In this document: positions 1 to 7,925 of the stretch, one piece after another
Layout: each line of letters starts with the position of its first letter
Numbering within the stretch: the stretch's first letter is position 1
From: Streptomyces rugosispiralis
Lineage (GTDB): Bacteria; Actinomycetota; Actinomycetes; Streptomycetales; Streptomycetaceae
Assembly (NCBI RefSeq): GCF_024505145.1
Contig: NZ_JANIAA010000016.1
Span: 119,892-183,891, forward strand
DNA length: 64,000 nucleotides
Reading direction: 5' to 3'
The notes under the pieces: model-generated
Databases searched by the model: none
The model's input: only the letters and a program-made list of their open reading frames with translations
What the model was told of the DNA's origin: nothing
Made by a program: the position numbers and the translations under genes

Positions 1-93
1 CAGCCGGGCCGCGATCGCCGCTCCGCTGCCCTTGGTGCCACCGGTGACGAGGGCGCGACGGCCGGAGAGAGAGTCATTGGGGGGTGTGGGCAA
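1..93 (-). CDS. Short-chain dehydrogenase/reductase, N-terminal fragment (runs off left edge)
   Basis: The reverse strand reads NDSLSGRRALVTGGTKGSG, the first beta strand and glycine-rich cofactor loop (TGGxxGxG) that opens an NAD(P)-dependent SDR. Only about 30 residues lie inside the window, so the substrate cannot be guessed. The start is uncertain: a TTG at 93 follows a GGAACGGA-like ribosome site, and no in-frame ATG or GTG is seen close by. It is divergent from the HxlR regulator at 194 and shares the intergenic dyad at 136-174. Divergent HxlR/SDR pairs are common in actinomycetes, so this SDR is probably the regulator's target (inference). Confidence 0.6.
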   Translation of the reverse strand, partial: MPTPPNDSLSGRRALVTGGTKGSGAAIAARL

Positions 94-135
94 GGCTTGT
101 CCGTTCCGGAATGCGCGCAGGGCGCACCCCTTGCG

Positions 136-174
136 ACTGCTAAAATAGAAGCAAGTGACTTTCATATTAGCAGT
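136..174. promoter_or_regulatory. Inverted repeat between divergent SDR and hxlR-type gene (probable operator)
   Basis: ACTGCTAA at 136-143 is mirrored by TTAGCAGT at 167-174. The similarity extends outward (GACTGCTAAAAT against the complement of ATATTAGCAGTAAC). The dyad is centred at 155, in an AT-rich patch of a very GC-rich sequence, between the SDR start (93) and the regulator start (194). It is a good candidate for the binding site of the adjacent HxlR-family protein. The two arm centres are about three helical turns apart. Confidence 0.5.
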
Positions 175-193
175 AACTCGGGAGGGTGTCGCA

Positions 194-718
194 ATGGCAA
201 GCCGGATCAGGCTGGAGGACCGTGAGTGCCCGCTGTCGACCACGGTTCAGCATGTGGGGGAGTGGTGGACGCTGCTGATCCTCCATGACGCCTTCGACGG
301 CTATACGCGCTTCGACCAGTTCCAGCAGAGCCTGAACATCTCCACCAGCATGCTCACCACGCGGCTGAAGACCCTGGTGGCGGACGGCCTCCTGGAGCGG
401 CGCCCCTACCAGACCAACCCGGTGCGCCATGAGTACGTGCTGACCGAGCGCGGCCGTTCGCTGCGGCCGGTGGTCGTCGCGCTGGCCGCCTGGGGCAATC
501 GGCACCTCGCGCCCGAGGAGCGCGCCATGATCCTGGTCGACGCCCGGACCGGCGAGGAGGCCGAGCCCGTAGTGGTGGACGCGCGCACCGGTCGGAGCCT
601 CGACGACAGCGAGATGTACGTGTTCACCGCGGGCCCGGCCGCGAGCGAGGCGATGCGCGCCCGCTACACCGAACTCGAGCGCCGGCGACCCGCGCCCGGC
701 TCATCCGTATCTGAGTAG
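194..718 (+). CDS. HxlR-family winged-helix transcriptional regulator
   Basis: This 174-residue protein has the HxlR (DUF24) winged helix: RECPLSTTVQHVGEWWTLLI, then ISTSMLTTRLKTLVADGLLE and the wing RHEYVLTERGRSL. The N-terminal Cys (about residue 12) sits where HxlR regulators often carry a redox- or aldehyde-sensing cysteine. I chose ATG 194 because GGAGGG (181-186) lies 7 bases upstream; an in-frame upstream start at 155 would lie inside the operator dyad. The C-terminal part of about 60 residues is longer than the minimal family. It probably represses the divergent SDR and itself (inference). Confidence 0.85.
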   Translation: MASRIRLEDRECPLSTTVQHVGEWWTLLILHDAFDGYTRFDQFQQSLNISTSMLTTRLKTLVADGLLERRPYQTNPVRHEYVLTERGRSLRPVVVALAAWGNRHLAPEERAMILVDARTGEEAEPVVVDARTGRSLDDSEMYVFTAGPAASEAMRARYTELERRRPAPGSSVSE

Positions 719-748
719 CGGAACGATACGTAGCCCCTGTGCTCGTAG

Positions 749-1156
749 CAGATTCCGGGTGAGCGGCGGGCGCTGCTGGTGCTGCGCGAGGTCTTCGCGG
801 ACAGGCATCGGTTCGCCGAGATCCAGGCGTCCCTCGGGGTGGCGCCCAATCTGCTCAGCGCCCGGCTGAAGCTGCTGGTCGAGGCCGGGGTGCTGGGTAC
901 GCGGACGTATCAGGGGCCCGGCAGCAGGCATCGGCGGAGCTACCACCTGACGCGGGCCGGGGAGGAATTGCGGATCGTGCTCGCCGCGCTCCAGCAGTGG
1001 GGCGATCGCCACCGCCCCCGCCCGTCGGGTCCCTCGGCGCTCCGGCGGACGCGCTCCACGGGCGAGGCCGTGAACGTCGGGTTCGTGGACGAGGGAGGCC
1101 GCGAGGTGCCCTGCGCCGATGTGGCCTTCGTGGTCGAACCGAGGCCGGGCGACTGA
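749..1156 (+). pseudogene. HxlR-family regulator relic, N-terminus missing
   Basis: From 749 the frame reads ERRALLVLREVF, then VAPNLLSARLKLLVEAGVL and the wing RRSYHLTRAGEEL, clearly the second part of an HxlR winged helix. The first helix with its Cys-containing start is absent. An in-frame TAG at 746 closes the frame upstream, and the only start is a GTG at 779 inside the helix. It resembles the neighbour at 194-718 only at family level, so it is not a recent copy. CGTATC/GATACG arms at 706-711 and 725-730 may be its old operator. The frame runs straight into an SDR relic. Confidence 0.7.
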
Positions 1157-1497
1157 CCCGGGCGCTGGTGAACATGCTGTCACTGGCCTCCTGGGTCGGA
1201 CGGCCGGGCTTCCCCGGGTACGCGGCCTCCAAGGCGGCGCAGTGGCCGCCGACGGACGCGCTGCGCCGGGCGCTGCGGGAACAGCGCACTCTCGTGATCG
1301 GCGTCCATGCCGGTTTCGTGGCCACGGACCTCAGCGCCTGGGTGGACGCACCGAAGATCAGCGCGGTCGACGTGGCCGAGCCGACCATGGAAGCCTTGGC
1401 GAACGACTGGCTGGAAGTGCTCGCCGATGAGGAGACCAGGCAGGCCAAGGCCGCCTTGTCGCACCCCCTTCACGCCGAGCCCGGCCCCGAAATGTGA
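1157..1497 (+). pseudogene. SDR relic, C-terminal half only
   Basis: The frame ending at 1497 encodes ALVNMLSLASW and then YAASKAAQW, the SDR catalytic YxxxK block, followed by the usual C-terminal half ending near RQAKAALSHP. The whole N-terminal Rossmann half is missing: the upstream bases belong to the HxlR relic in another frame. The fragment is clearly related to the intact SDR at 8713-9414 (ALVDMHSVLSW, YGASKAALW, RQMKAAL). An ancestral HxlR/SDR pair therefore seems to have been collapsed by a deletion near 1155. Confidence 0.75.
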
Positions 1498-1513
1498 GGC
1501 GAAGGCGGCGATC

Positions 1514-2569
1514 GTGTCAGAAGAGCGTCAGGGCGGCACGCAGGGTCAGGGCAGCACACCGGGGCAGGATGCCACGCGGGGCCAGGACACCACGCGGGCC
1601 GAGTTGATGAGTCGGCCCACACCGCTGGAGGCCGCGCCACGCCTGGCCCGCGCCATCGGACTGGAGCCCGATGACCTGTGGATCAAGCGTGACGATCTGA
1701 TCGGCCTTGGCGGCGGGGGCAACAAGGTCCGCAAGCTGGAGTGGACGGCCGGTGCCGCCCGCGCCGAGGGCGCCACCACGCTGGTGACCAGCGGGGCGGC
1801 CCAGAGCAACCACGCGCGTCTGACGGCCGCGGCCGGGGCCCGGCTGGGCATGGACGTGGTCCTCGTCCTCGCCGGTGCCCCGACCGAGGGGATGACCGGC
1901 AACATCGCGCTCGATGGTCTCTTCGGCGCCCGCGTCGTATGGACGGGCCCGGTGAGCGAGGCGGAACTCGCGGCGGCCGTGGAGGATGTGGCCCGCGAAC
2001 TGCGTGAGCGGGGCGCACGGCCCGCGGTGATCCCCTTCGGCGGATCCAGTGTGCTGGGCGCACAGGGCTATGCGGCGGCGGGGACGGAACTCCTGGTGCA
2101 GGACCCGGACCTGACCACGGCGGTGGTGGCGGTCGGATCGGGCGGCACCATGGCCGGGCTCGTCCACACCCTCGGAGCCGAGCGAGTGCTGGGGGTGCAC
2201 TGCGGAGCCGTCGCCGACCCCGAGCACACCGTCCGCCACCTGGTCGAGGGGCTGGCCGGACAGCCCGCGGCCACCTCCCTGCGGCTGCGCCTGGACCAGG
2301 TCGGGCCCGGCTACTCCGCGCTCACCGAACCGGTCATGGACGCCCTCGCCACGGCGGCCCGCACCGAAGGCATCGTCCTCGACCCCATCTACACCGGCCG
2401 TGCCCTGGCCGGTCTCATCGCCGCCGTTCGCGACGGCCAGGTGCGCCCCGGACAGCGCACGGTCTTCGTGCACACGGGCGGACTGCCGGGCCTGTTCGGG
2501 CACACCGAGACACTGGAGCAGGCGCGTTCCGCCGTGGCCGACACCGCCGTACGGTGGCCCCGCGGCTGA
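1514..2569 (+). CDS. D-cysteine desulfhydrase / ACC deaminase family PLP enzyme
   Basis: This is a fold-type II PLP enzyme. The protein has SRPTPLEAAPRLARAIG, then GGGGNKVRKLEW with the Schiff-base lysine (NKxRKLE), SGAAQSNHARLTAAAGARLG, and the phosphate-binding stretch VGSGGTMAG. This order matches D-cysteine desulfhydrase and ACC deaminase; the active residues separating the two were not resolved. GTG 1514 gives 351 residues and ATG 1607 gives 320, close to the family norm. The region between them encodes a low-complexity GQGSTPGQ-type tail, so the shorter start is quite possible. It stands alone downstream of gene relics. Confidence 0.8.
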   Translation: MSEERQGGTQGQGSTPGQDATRGQDTTRAELMSRPTPLEAAPRLARAIGLEPDDLWIKRDDLIGLGGGGNKVRKLEWTAGAARAEGATTLVTSGAAQSNHARLTAAAGARLGMDVVLVLAGAPTEGMTGNIALDGLFGARVVWTGPVSEAELAAAVEDVARELRERGARPAVIPFGGSSVLGAQGYAAAGTELLVQDPDLTTAVVAVGSGGTMAGLVHTLGAERVLGVHCGAVADPEHTVRHLVEGLAGQPAATSLRLRLDQVGPGYSALTEPVMDALATAARTEGIVLDPIYTGRALAGLIAAVRDGQVRPGQRTVFVHTGGLPGLFGHTETLEQARSAVADTAVRWPRG

Positions 2570-2606
2570 GCGCCGCACCGGCACGACCCGCTTGAACGAC
2601 CCGGCG

Positions 2607-3397
2607 TCACTCCGCGCGGGACTCCGCTCCCTCGGCGACATCGGCGACATCGGCGGCATCCGTGGCATCGGTGATCGCGTCCGCGTCCGCGTCCGCGCAC
2701 GTGGCGAGTTGGCGGGCTAGTCCGGGCGGAAGCCGGTGGCGGACCTGCTCGACCGTGCCCCGGACCCGGAGCGACACCTCGTGCGGATACGGCACCCCGG
2801 CCAGCCCGGACAGCACCCGGGCGGCCGGGTCGAATCCCTCGGGCACCTCGAACGACCCCGGTAGCACCGAGGCCGTCTCGATCCGGTCCAGCCGGAACGT
2901 CCGCACCTCGCCGCTGTCCGAGTCCAGCCGGCGGCCGAGCGCCTCGGGCAGCACCCGGCGCACCTTGGCCGCGGCGCTCTCCGCCGCCGCGACGGACGTG
3001 GTGACCAAACCGGCCCGGCGGCCGGCGACCAGCCCGAGCAACACGGCCAGCGCCTCCTCGTCGGTGAGCATCAGCGGCGGCATCCGGCATCCGGCATCCG
3101 GCATCCGGCATCCGGCATCCGGTAGCCGGGCGCGAGCCGGTAGCCGCCGTAGCGGCCGCGCGCCGACCGGACCGGGACGTCCAGGTCGATCAGGTGGCCG
3201 GCATAGCGGCGGACCGTGCGCTCGTCCACGCCGAGCCGGTCGGCCAGATCGGCGACGGTACGGGTGCCACCGGCCTGGAGGATCTCCAGCAGCGCGAGCA
3301 CGCGGGCGGTCGGCCGGTTCATACCGATCAAGTATTCCCGAATACCGGGCGGATCCTGTCCGGTATCACTTCTAGCGTCTGAGCCTCCCCGGATCAA
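2607..3397 (-). pseudogene. HTH_11/WYL-family transcriptional regulator, broken by a repeat frameshift and deletions
   Basis: The first reading frame (3397-3071) carries a typical DeoR-like HTH (TVADLADRLGVDERTVRRYA, then ARGRYGGYRLAPGYRMP) and ends soon after a run of GGATGCC repeats. The continuation PPLMLTDEEALAVLLGLVAG lies in another frame (3104-2607). The usual WYL ligand core is missing between VLPEALGRRL and SGEVRTFRLDRI, where family members have 70-80 residues including the W-Y-L strand. The normal C-terminal helical end is replaced by a repetitive DADADAITDATDAADVADV tail from short tandem repeats near 2636-2700. A single 7-bp unit gained, or two lost, would rejoin the frames; the deletions suggest loss of function regardless. 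Confidence 0.8.
3079..3120. repeat. Heptanucleotide tandem repeat, (GGCATCC)x6
   Basis: Six perfect head-to-tail copies of GGCATCC lie inside the WYL-regulator coding region. On the coding strand the unit is GGATGCC. Three units (21 bp) encode the same seven residues, MPDAGCR, in the two frames that matter, so the array is translatable. Family comparison suggests one ancestral copy (GYRMPPLMLT). Counts of 1, 4 or 7 keep the gene in frame; the present 6 does not. Confidence 0.9.
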
Positions 3398-3420
3398 GAG
3401 TGATCAGTTCCCGATTCGAG

Positions 3421-3468
3421 TGCTTGCGACTCTAGACAGGACTGAACATGTATGGCTAACGTCCGGAC
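3421..3468 (+). promoter_or_regulatory. Promoter/operator region of the GntR operon
   Basis: The 48 bp before the GntR start are AT-richer than their surroundings. They hold a TCTAGA-centred imperfect palindrome (3431-3436 core, GACTCTAGACAGG), reminiscent of HutC/DasR-type operators, and a perfect 8-bp palindrome GTCCGGAC (3461-3468) abutting the ATG. No Shine-Dalgarno sequence is visible, so the mRNA may be leaderless or nearly so, with TATGGC at 3451 as a possible -10. Autoregulation by the GntR protein is inferred. Confidence 0.4.
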
Positions 3469-4236
3469 ATGCCTAAACAGGTCCTCAAGCATCAGCGCAT
3501 CGCCCGCGTCCTGGCCCGTGAGATCCACAGCGGCGCCCTGGAGCCGGGCAGCAGGCTGCCCGGCGAACACGCGCTCACCCGGCGCTTCGCGGTCAGCAGG
3601 GCCACCGTCCGCCAGGCGCTGGACGAGCTCAGCAAGCAGGGGCTGATCTCCACCCACGCGGGCGTCGGCTCGTTCGTCACCTTCGACGGCGGCGTGCTGG
3701 ACAACCGGCTGGGGTGGACCAGGGCGCTGGCCGACCAGGGGGCCCGGGTCACCACCGAGGTGCTCCGTCTCGAAGCGGTGCGCGACGCCCGGCTGGCCGG
3801 GGAACTCGGCATCGAGGGTGTCGAGTTCATGGCGCTCGACCGGCTGCGGGTGCTGCCGGAGGGCACTCCGGTCGCGCTGGAGCGCAGCCGGGTTCCGATG
3901 GTCCCGGCCCTGGCCGAGGTCCCGCTCGGCGGGCTCCTCGACGGCTCGCTGACCAAGACCCTCGCCGCGGTCGGCATCCGGGCCACGCACGGGGACGAGT
4001 GGGCGTCCGTACGCCAACTGGCCGCCGACGAGGCGACCGTGCTCCGCCGCCAGGTGGGCGAGGTCTGGCTCAACACCCGCCGGGTCAGCCGCGGGGCCGA
4101 CGGCCGGATCGTCGAGCAGGTGACCAGCCTCCTGGACCCCGCCCGCTTCCAACTGCACCTCGGCTTCGGCGAGAGCCCGGACGAGACGGCCCTGGGCAGC
4201 GGCGATGCGGCGGCCGCGAGGAAGCGGCCCCGATGA
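3469..4236 (+). CDS. GntR family (HutC/UTRA type) transcriptional regulator
   Basis: The protein has 255 residues. Residues 1-70 form a GntR winged helix (IARVLAREIHSGALEPGSRL, then SRATVRQALDELSKQGLI with wing GVGSFV). About 80-235 is a UTRA effector domain (ALDRLRVLPEGTPVALERS, ending VEQVTSLLDPARFQLHLGF). It is the first gene of a same-strand run with an ADP-ribosylglycohydrolase-like protein, an NCS1 permease and a PfkB kinase, and probably controls them in response to the transported nucleoside-like compound or its phosphorylated product. The effector is unknown. Confidence 0.9.
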   Translation: MPKQVLKHQRIARVLAREIHSGALEPGSRLPGEHALTRRFAVSRATVRQALDELSKQGLISTHAGVGSFVTFDGGVLDNRLGWTRALADQGARVTTEVLRLEAVRDARLAGELGIEGVEFMALDRLRVLPEGTPVALERSRVPMVPALAEVPLGGLLDGSLTKTLAAVGIRATHGDEWASVRQLAADEATVLRRQVGEVWLNTRRVSRGADGRIVEQVTSLLDPARFQLHLGFGESPDETALGSGDAAAARKRPR

Positions 4237-4325
4237 GACCCCACACCGCGCCCCGCGGCGGGCAACCCGCACCCGCCCCGCGTACCGCCTTCGCGCACTG
4301 ACCGGAAGACCGACAGGAAGTCCCA

Positions 4326-5333
4326 ATGAACCACCAGCACGACCGCGCGCTCGGCGCCCTCTACGGCCTGGCGATGGGCGACGCCCTCGGTATGCCCACC
4401 CAGATCATGTCCCGGCGGTCCATCGTCGCCCGGTTCGGCACCGTCACCGATTTCGAACCCGGCCCCGAGGACAACCCGGTGAGCGCCGGAATGCCCGCCG
4501 GTTCGGTCACCGACGACACCGATCAGGCCGTCATCGTCGGCCGGCTGCTGACCGGGTCCGGCGGCCGGATCGAGCCGCTGCGGCTCGCCCACGAGCTCCT
4601 GGAGTGGGAGCGCGCCATGAAGGCCAAGGGCTCCTTCGACCTGCTCGGCCCCTCCACCAAGGCCGCCCTGGAGGCCGTGTCCCGTGGCGTACCGCCCGAG
4701 GAGGCGGGCAAGTCCGGTGCCACCAACGGCGCGGCGATGCGGATCACCCCCGTCGGTGTCGCCTTCCCCGGCACACCCCTGGAGCCCTTCCTCGACCGGG
4801 TCGCCGAGGCATGTCAGGTCACCCATGACACCTCCATCGGCATCGCCTCCGCCGCCGCCGTGGCCGCCGCGGTGAGCCGTGGCATCGACGGCGGCGACCT
4901 GGAGGACGCCTTCGGCGCGGCGATCGCGGCGGCCGCGGCCGGCGCCGAGCGCGGCCACTGGGTCGCCGGGGCCGATATCGCCGCCCGCATCCGCTGGGCC
5001 GTGGACCTGGTCCGCGGACTGCCCGAGCGGCAGGCCCTGGACCGCGTCTGCGACCTGGTCGGCACCAGCGTCGCCAGCCAGGAGTCGGTCCCCGCCGCCT
5101 TCGCCGTGCTGGCCCTCGCCGAGGGCGAGCCATGGCGGGCCTGCCTGCTGGCGGCCAACCTCGGCGGCGACTGCGACACCATCGGCGCCATCGCCGGTGC
5201 CATAGCCGGTGCCGTCAGCGGAGCCTCCGCCCTGCCCGACAACGCCCTCGCCACCCTGCGCTCGGTCAACGACCTCGACCTGGAACCGCTGGCCAAGGCC
5301 CTGCTCGCGCTGCGCGCCGGCACGGCCGAATGA
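4326..5333 (+). CDS. ADP-ribosylglycohydrolase family protein
   Basis: This 335-residue all-helical ARH-fold protein begins RALGALYGLAMGDALGMPTQ. The metal/substrate motif SVTDDTDQAV lies near residue 60, a typical NGAAMRITPVG segment near 135, and the C-terminal GGDCDTIGAIAGAIAGA holds the second DxD-type Mg site. All expected acidic ligands seem present, so activity on an N-glycosidic ribosyl bond is plausible. In this operon, with a permease and sugar/nucleoside kinase, it may act as a small-molecule nucleosidase rather than on ADP-ribosylated proteins (inference). Start ATG 4326 follows GACAGGAAG. Confidence 0.88.
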   Translation: MNHQHDRALGALYGLAMGDALGMPTQIMSRRSIVARFGTVTDFEPGPEDNPVSAGMPAGSVTDDTDQAVIVGRLLTGSGGRIEPLRLAHELLEWERAMKAKGSFDLLGPSTKAALEAVSRGVPPEEAGKSGATNGAAMRITPVGVAFPGTPLEPFLDRVAEACQVTHDTSIGIASAAAVAAAVSRGIDGGDLEDAFGAAIAAAAAGAERGHWVAGADIAARIRWAVDLVRGLPERQALDRVCDLVGTSVASQESVPAAFAVLALAEGEPWRACLLAANLGGDCDTIGAIAGAIAGAVSGASALPDNALATLRSVNDLDLEPLAKALLALRAGTAE

Positions 5334-5394
5334 CACACCCCCCCGCCCCCACATCCGCACCGGAGCGCCCCCGGACAGAAAGACAGGTACCACC

Positions 5395-6888
5395 ATGGCG
5401 GCTTCAGAGAACGACCGCGTCGGCTCCGTCGAGACAAGAGGCATCGAGCCGGTTCCCGACGCCGAGCGCCACGGCCACGCGAGCCAGATGTTCTGGACCT
5501 GGTTCGCCGCGAACATCAGCATCCTCGGCCTGCCGCTCGGCGCGGCGCTGGTCAGCTTCCGCGGCCTGAACATCTGGCAGGCGGCCGTCGTGGCCATTCT
5601 CGGGTCCTTCGGCTCGTTCGCCCTGGTGGGCGCCCTCAGCATCGCCGGGAAGCGGGGCGGAGCGCCCGCCCTCACCCTCTCCCGCGCGGTGTTCGGTGTC
5701 CGTGGCAACGCGGGGCCCACGCTGGTCACCTGGATGAGCCGGCTCGGCTGGGAGACCATCAACACCACCACGGCCGCCTTCGCCCTGCTGGCGCTGCTCG
5801 ACGCCGCCTTCGGCATCCGGCGGAACACCGTCCTCACCGTGGTGTGTCTGCTGGTCTTCATCGGCTGCACGCTGCTGATCAGCGGCCTGGGCCACGCCAC
5901 CATCATGTGGATCAACAGGTGGGCCAGCTATGTCTTCGGACTGCTCAACCTGGTCGTGATCGGCTTCCTCGCCACCACCGTGGACTGGAACAAGGTCTTC
6001 CACGCCCCGGTCGGCTCGGTGAGTTCGATGGTGGTGGGCGTCGGTGTGATCGCCGCCGGTACCGGGATCGGCTGGGCCAACGCCGGTGCCGACTACGCCC
6101 GATACCTGCCCCGCCGGGTCCCCGGCGGCAGGCTGGTGGCCGCCTCCGCCTTCGGCGCCGGTATCCCGCTGGTGGTGCTGATCTCGCTGGGCTCGCTCCT
6201 CGCGGCGGGTGAACCCGATCTGGCCTCCGCCTCCGACCCCGTCTCGGCGATCAACACGATGCTGCCCACGTGGATGTCCATCCCGTATCTGATCGCCGCG
6301 TTCGGCGGGCTGCTGCTCTCCAACCACCTGTCCGTCTACTCGGCCGGGCTCACCATGATCACCCTGGGGATACGGGTCCGGCGCACCCTCGCCGTCGGCC
6401 TGGACGTGGTCGTCACCTTCGCGGGCGGGATCTACTTCATCCTGATCGCCAAGGACTTCTACGGCCCGTTCATCACCTTCCTCACCCTTCTCGCCGTCCC
6501 CATCAACGCCTGGGTGGGCGTCTTCGCGGTCGACCTGATACTCCGCCGGTCCTACGACGGCGCGGCCCTGATGGACGTCGGCCGCTCCAGCCGCTACTGG
6601 TTCCGGGGCGGGGTCGCCTGGGCCGCGATGATCGCCTGGGCGGCGGCCATCGTGGTGGGCCTGCTGTTCACCGAGGCCGGCACCAGCGCCACCGACGTGT
6701 GGTTCTCCGGGCCGCTCGCCCACAGCTGGATCGGGTCCAACGGGCTGGGCTGGGTGGTGACCCTGGTGCTCGCGGCCGCCGTCTACGCCCTGTTGCGCCG
6801 GCTCGACGGCACCGTCCGCGAGGAGGCGTCCGCGCAACCGCCCCAGCAGCAGGTGCTGCCCGCCCCGGCCGCGCGGGAGCTCTCATGA
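5395..6888 (+). CDS. NCS1-family purine/cytosine permease-type transporter
   Basis: The 497-residue membrane protein has about 12 hydrophobic segments, starting FWTWFAANISILGLPLGAAL. It carries NCS1 hallmarks such as SRAVFGVRGNAGPTLVTWMS near 90, a GIGWANAGADYARYLPR region near 225, and the NAWVGVFAVDLILRR loop late in the protein. The family imports cytosine, purines, allantoin, thiamine precursors or nucleosides, usually with cations. ATG 5395 is preceded by AAGACAGG. The stop overlaps the kinase start by 4 bp (ATGA), so uptake and phosphorylation are translationally coupled. Confidence 0.9.
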   Translation: MAASENDRVGSVETRGIEPVPDAERHGHASQMFWTWFAANISILGLPLGAALVSFRGLNIWQAAVVAILGSFGSFALVGALSIAGKRGGAPALTLSRAVFGVRGNAGPTLVTWMSRLGWETINTTTAAFALLALLDAAFGIRRNTVLTVVCLLVFIGCTLLISGLGHATIMWINRWASYVFGLLNLVVIGFLATTVDWNKVFHAPVGSVSSMVVGVGVIAAGTGIGWANAGADYARYLPRRVPGGRLVAASAFGAGIPLVVLISLGSLLAAGEPDLASASDPVSAINTMLPTWMSIPYLIAAFGGLLLSNHLSVYSAGLTMITLGIRVRRTLAVGLDVVVTFAGGIYFILIAKDFYGPFITFLTLLAVPINAWVGVFAVDLILRRSYDGAALMDVGRSSRYWFRGGVAWAAMIAWAAAIVVGLLFTEAGTSATDVWFSGPLAHSWIGSNGLGWVVTLVLAAAVYALLRRLDGTVREEASAQPPQQQVLPAPAARELS

Positions 6889-7895
6889 GCGGCCACGACG
6901 GCGTCCCCGGCGCCCCCGGCGAGGCCACGGGCGGCCGGCTGGTGCTGCTCGGCAACGCCATCGTCGACCTGGTGATGCGGGTGCCCGCACTGCCCGAACG
7001 CGGCGGCGACATCATCTCCCAGGACACCGCCCTCACCACGGGCGGCGGATTCAACGTCCTCACCGCCGCCCGCCGCCTGGGGCTGCCGGCCGTGTACGCG
7101 GGCGCCCATGGCACCGGGCCGTTCGGCGACCGGGTGCGGGCGGACCTCGCCCGCGAAGGCATCGAGGTGCCACTGCCCCCGATCACGGAGGAGGACACCG
7201 GATTCTGCGTGGCCTTCGTCGACGGCGGTGGCGAGCGCACCTTCGCCACCAGCCTCGGCGCGGAGGCCCGGCTGACCGAGGCCCACGCGACGGCCGTGCT
7301 CGCCGCGGTGCGCCCCGGCGACCTGGTGCAGATCTCCGGATACGGGCTCGCCTACCCGGTGAACGGCCCGGTCCTGGCCTCGCTCGTGGCACGGCTGCCG
7401 GAGCACACCCGGGTCTTCCTCGACCCGGGCCCGCTGGCCGACCAGATCCCGGAGGCGGTGCTGGAGCCCGTTCTGGCACGCTGCGACTGGGTCAGCTGCA
7501 ACCAGCGCGAGGGGCGGCTGCTGACCGGCCGGGAGGACGCCCGGGAGGCCGCGGCCGCGCTCGCCGCCCGGCTGGGCCCGCGCACCGGGGTGCTGCTGCG
7601 GGCCGACGCGGACGGCTGCTGGCTGGTCCCGCCCGGCGAAGAGCCCGCGCACATCCCCGGCCGCCGGGTGACCGCGGTCGACAGCAACGGCGCGGGCGAC
7701 GCCCATACGGGCGCGTTCCTGGCCCTCCTCGGCCACGGGCTGGACCTGAGCAGCGCCGTAAGGGGTGCCAACGCGGCGGCCGCCTTCGCGGTCACCCGGC
7801 ACGGCCCCGCCACCGGGCCGACCGTCGGCGAACTGCTGGACCTCCTCGACGGCGAGCCGCTCGCGGCGCGGCTGTCCTCGGCGCTCGGGCGGTAG
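6885..7895 (+). CDS. PfkB-family carbohydrate/nucleoside kinase
   Basis: This 336-residue ribokinase-fold protein has LVLLGNAIVDLVMRVPALPE at the start, the substrate glycine loop TTGGGFNVLTAARRLG near 50, and the C-terminal anion-hole motif DSNGAGDAHTGAFLA near 265. The final A-x-G-D segment contains the catalytic Asp. It probably phosphorylates a ribose or nucleoside derived from the compound brought in by the NCS1 permease and perhaps cleaved by the ADP-ribosylglycohydrolase-like protein (inference). The start overlaps the permease stop (ATGA). Confidence 0.9.
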   Translation: MSGHDGVPGAPGEATGGRLVLLGNAIVDLVMRVPALPERGGDIISQDTALTTGGGFNVLTAARRLGLPAVYAGAHGTGPFGDRVRADLAREGIEVPLPPITEEDTGFCVAFVDGGGERTFATSLGAEARLTEAHATAVLAAVRPGDLVQISGYGLAYPVNGPVLASLVARLPEHTRVFLDPGPLADQIPEAVLEPVLARCDWVSCNQREGRLLTGREDAREAAAALAARLGPRTGVLLRADADGCWLVPPGEEPAHIPGRRVTAVDSNGAGDAHTGAFLALLGHGLDLSSAVRGANAAAAFAVTRHGPATGPTVGELLDLLDGEPLAARLSSALGR

Positions 7896-7925
7896 CCCGC
7901 GCCCGGTGCCCACCGGGCGAGACTG

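Noticed and set aside
155..193. HxlR protein starting at 155
   Set aside because: The upstream segment lies within the operator-like dyad and has no ribosome site, while ATG 194 is preceded by GGAGGG.
3079..3120. CRISPR-like array
   Set aside because: The units are 7 bp, contiguous and without spacers; it is a simple tandem repeat.
3492..5915. Very long open frame (807 codons) on the minus strand opposite the GntR and glycohydrolase genes
   Set aside because: Composition is a mirror of high-GC third positions on the other strand; the plus-strand genes have clear family motifs and the minus frame has none.
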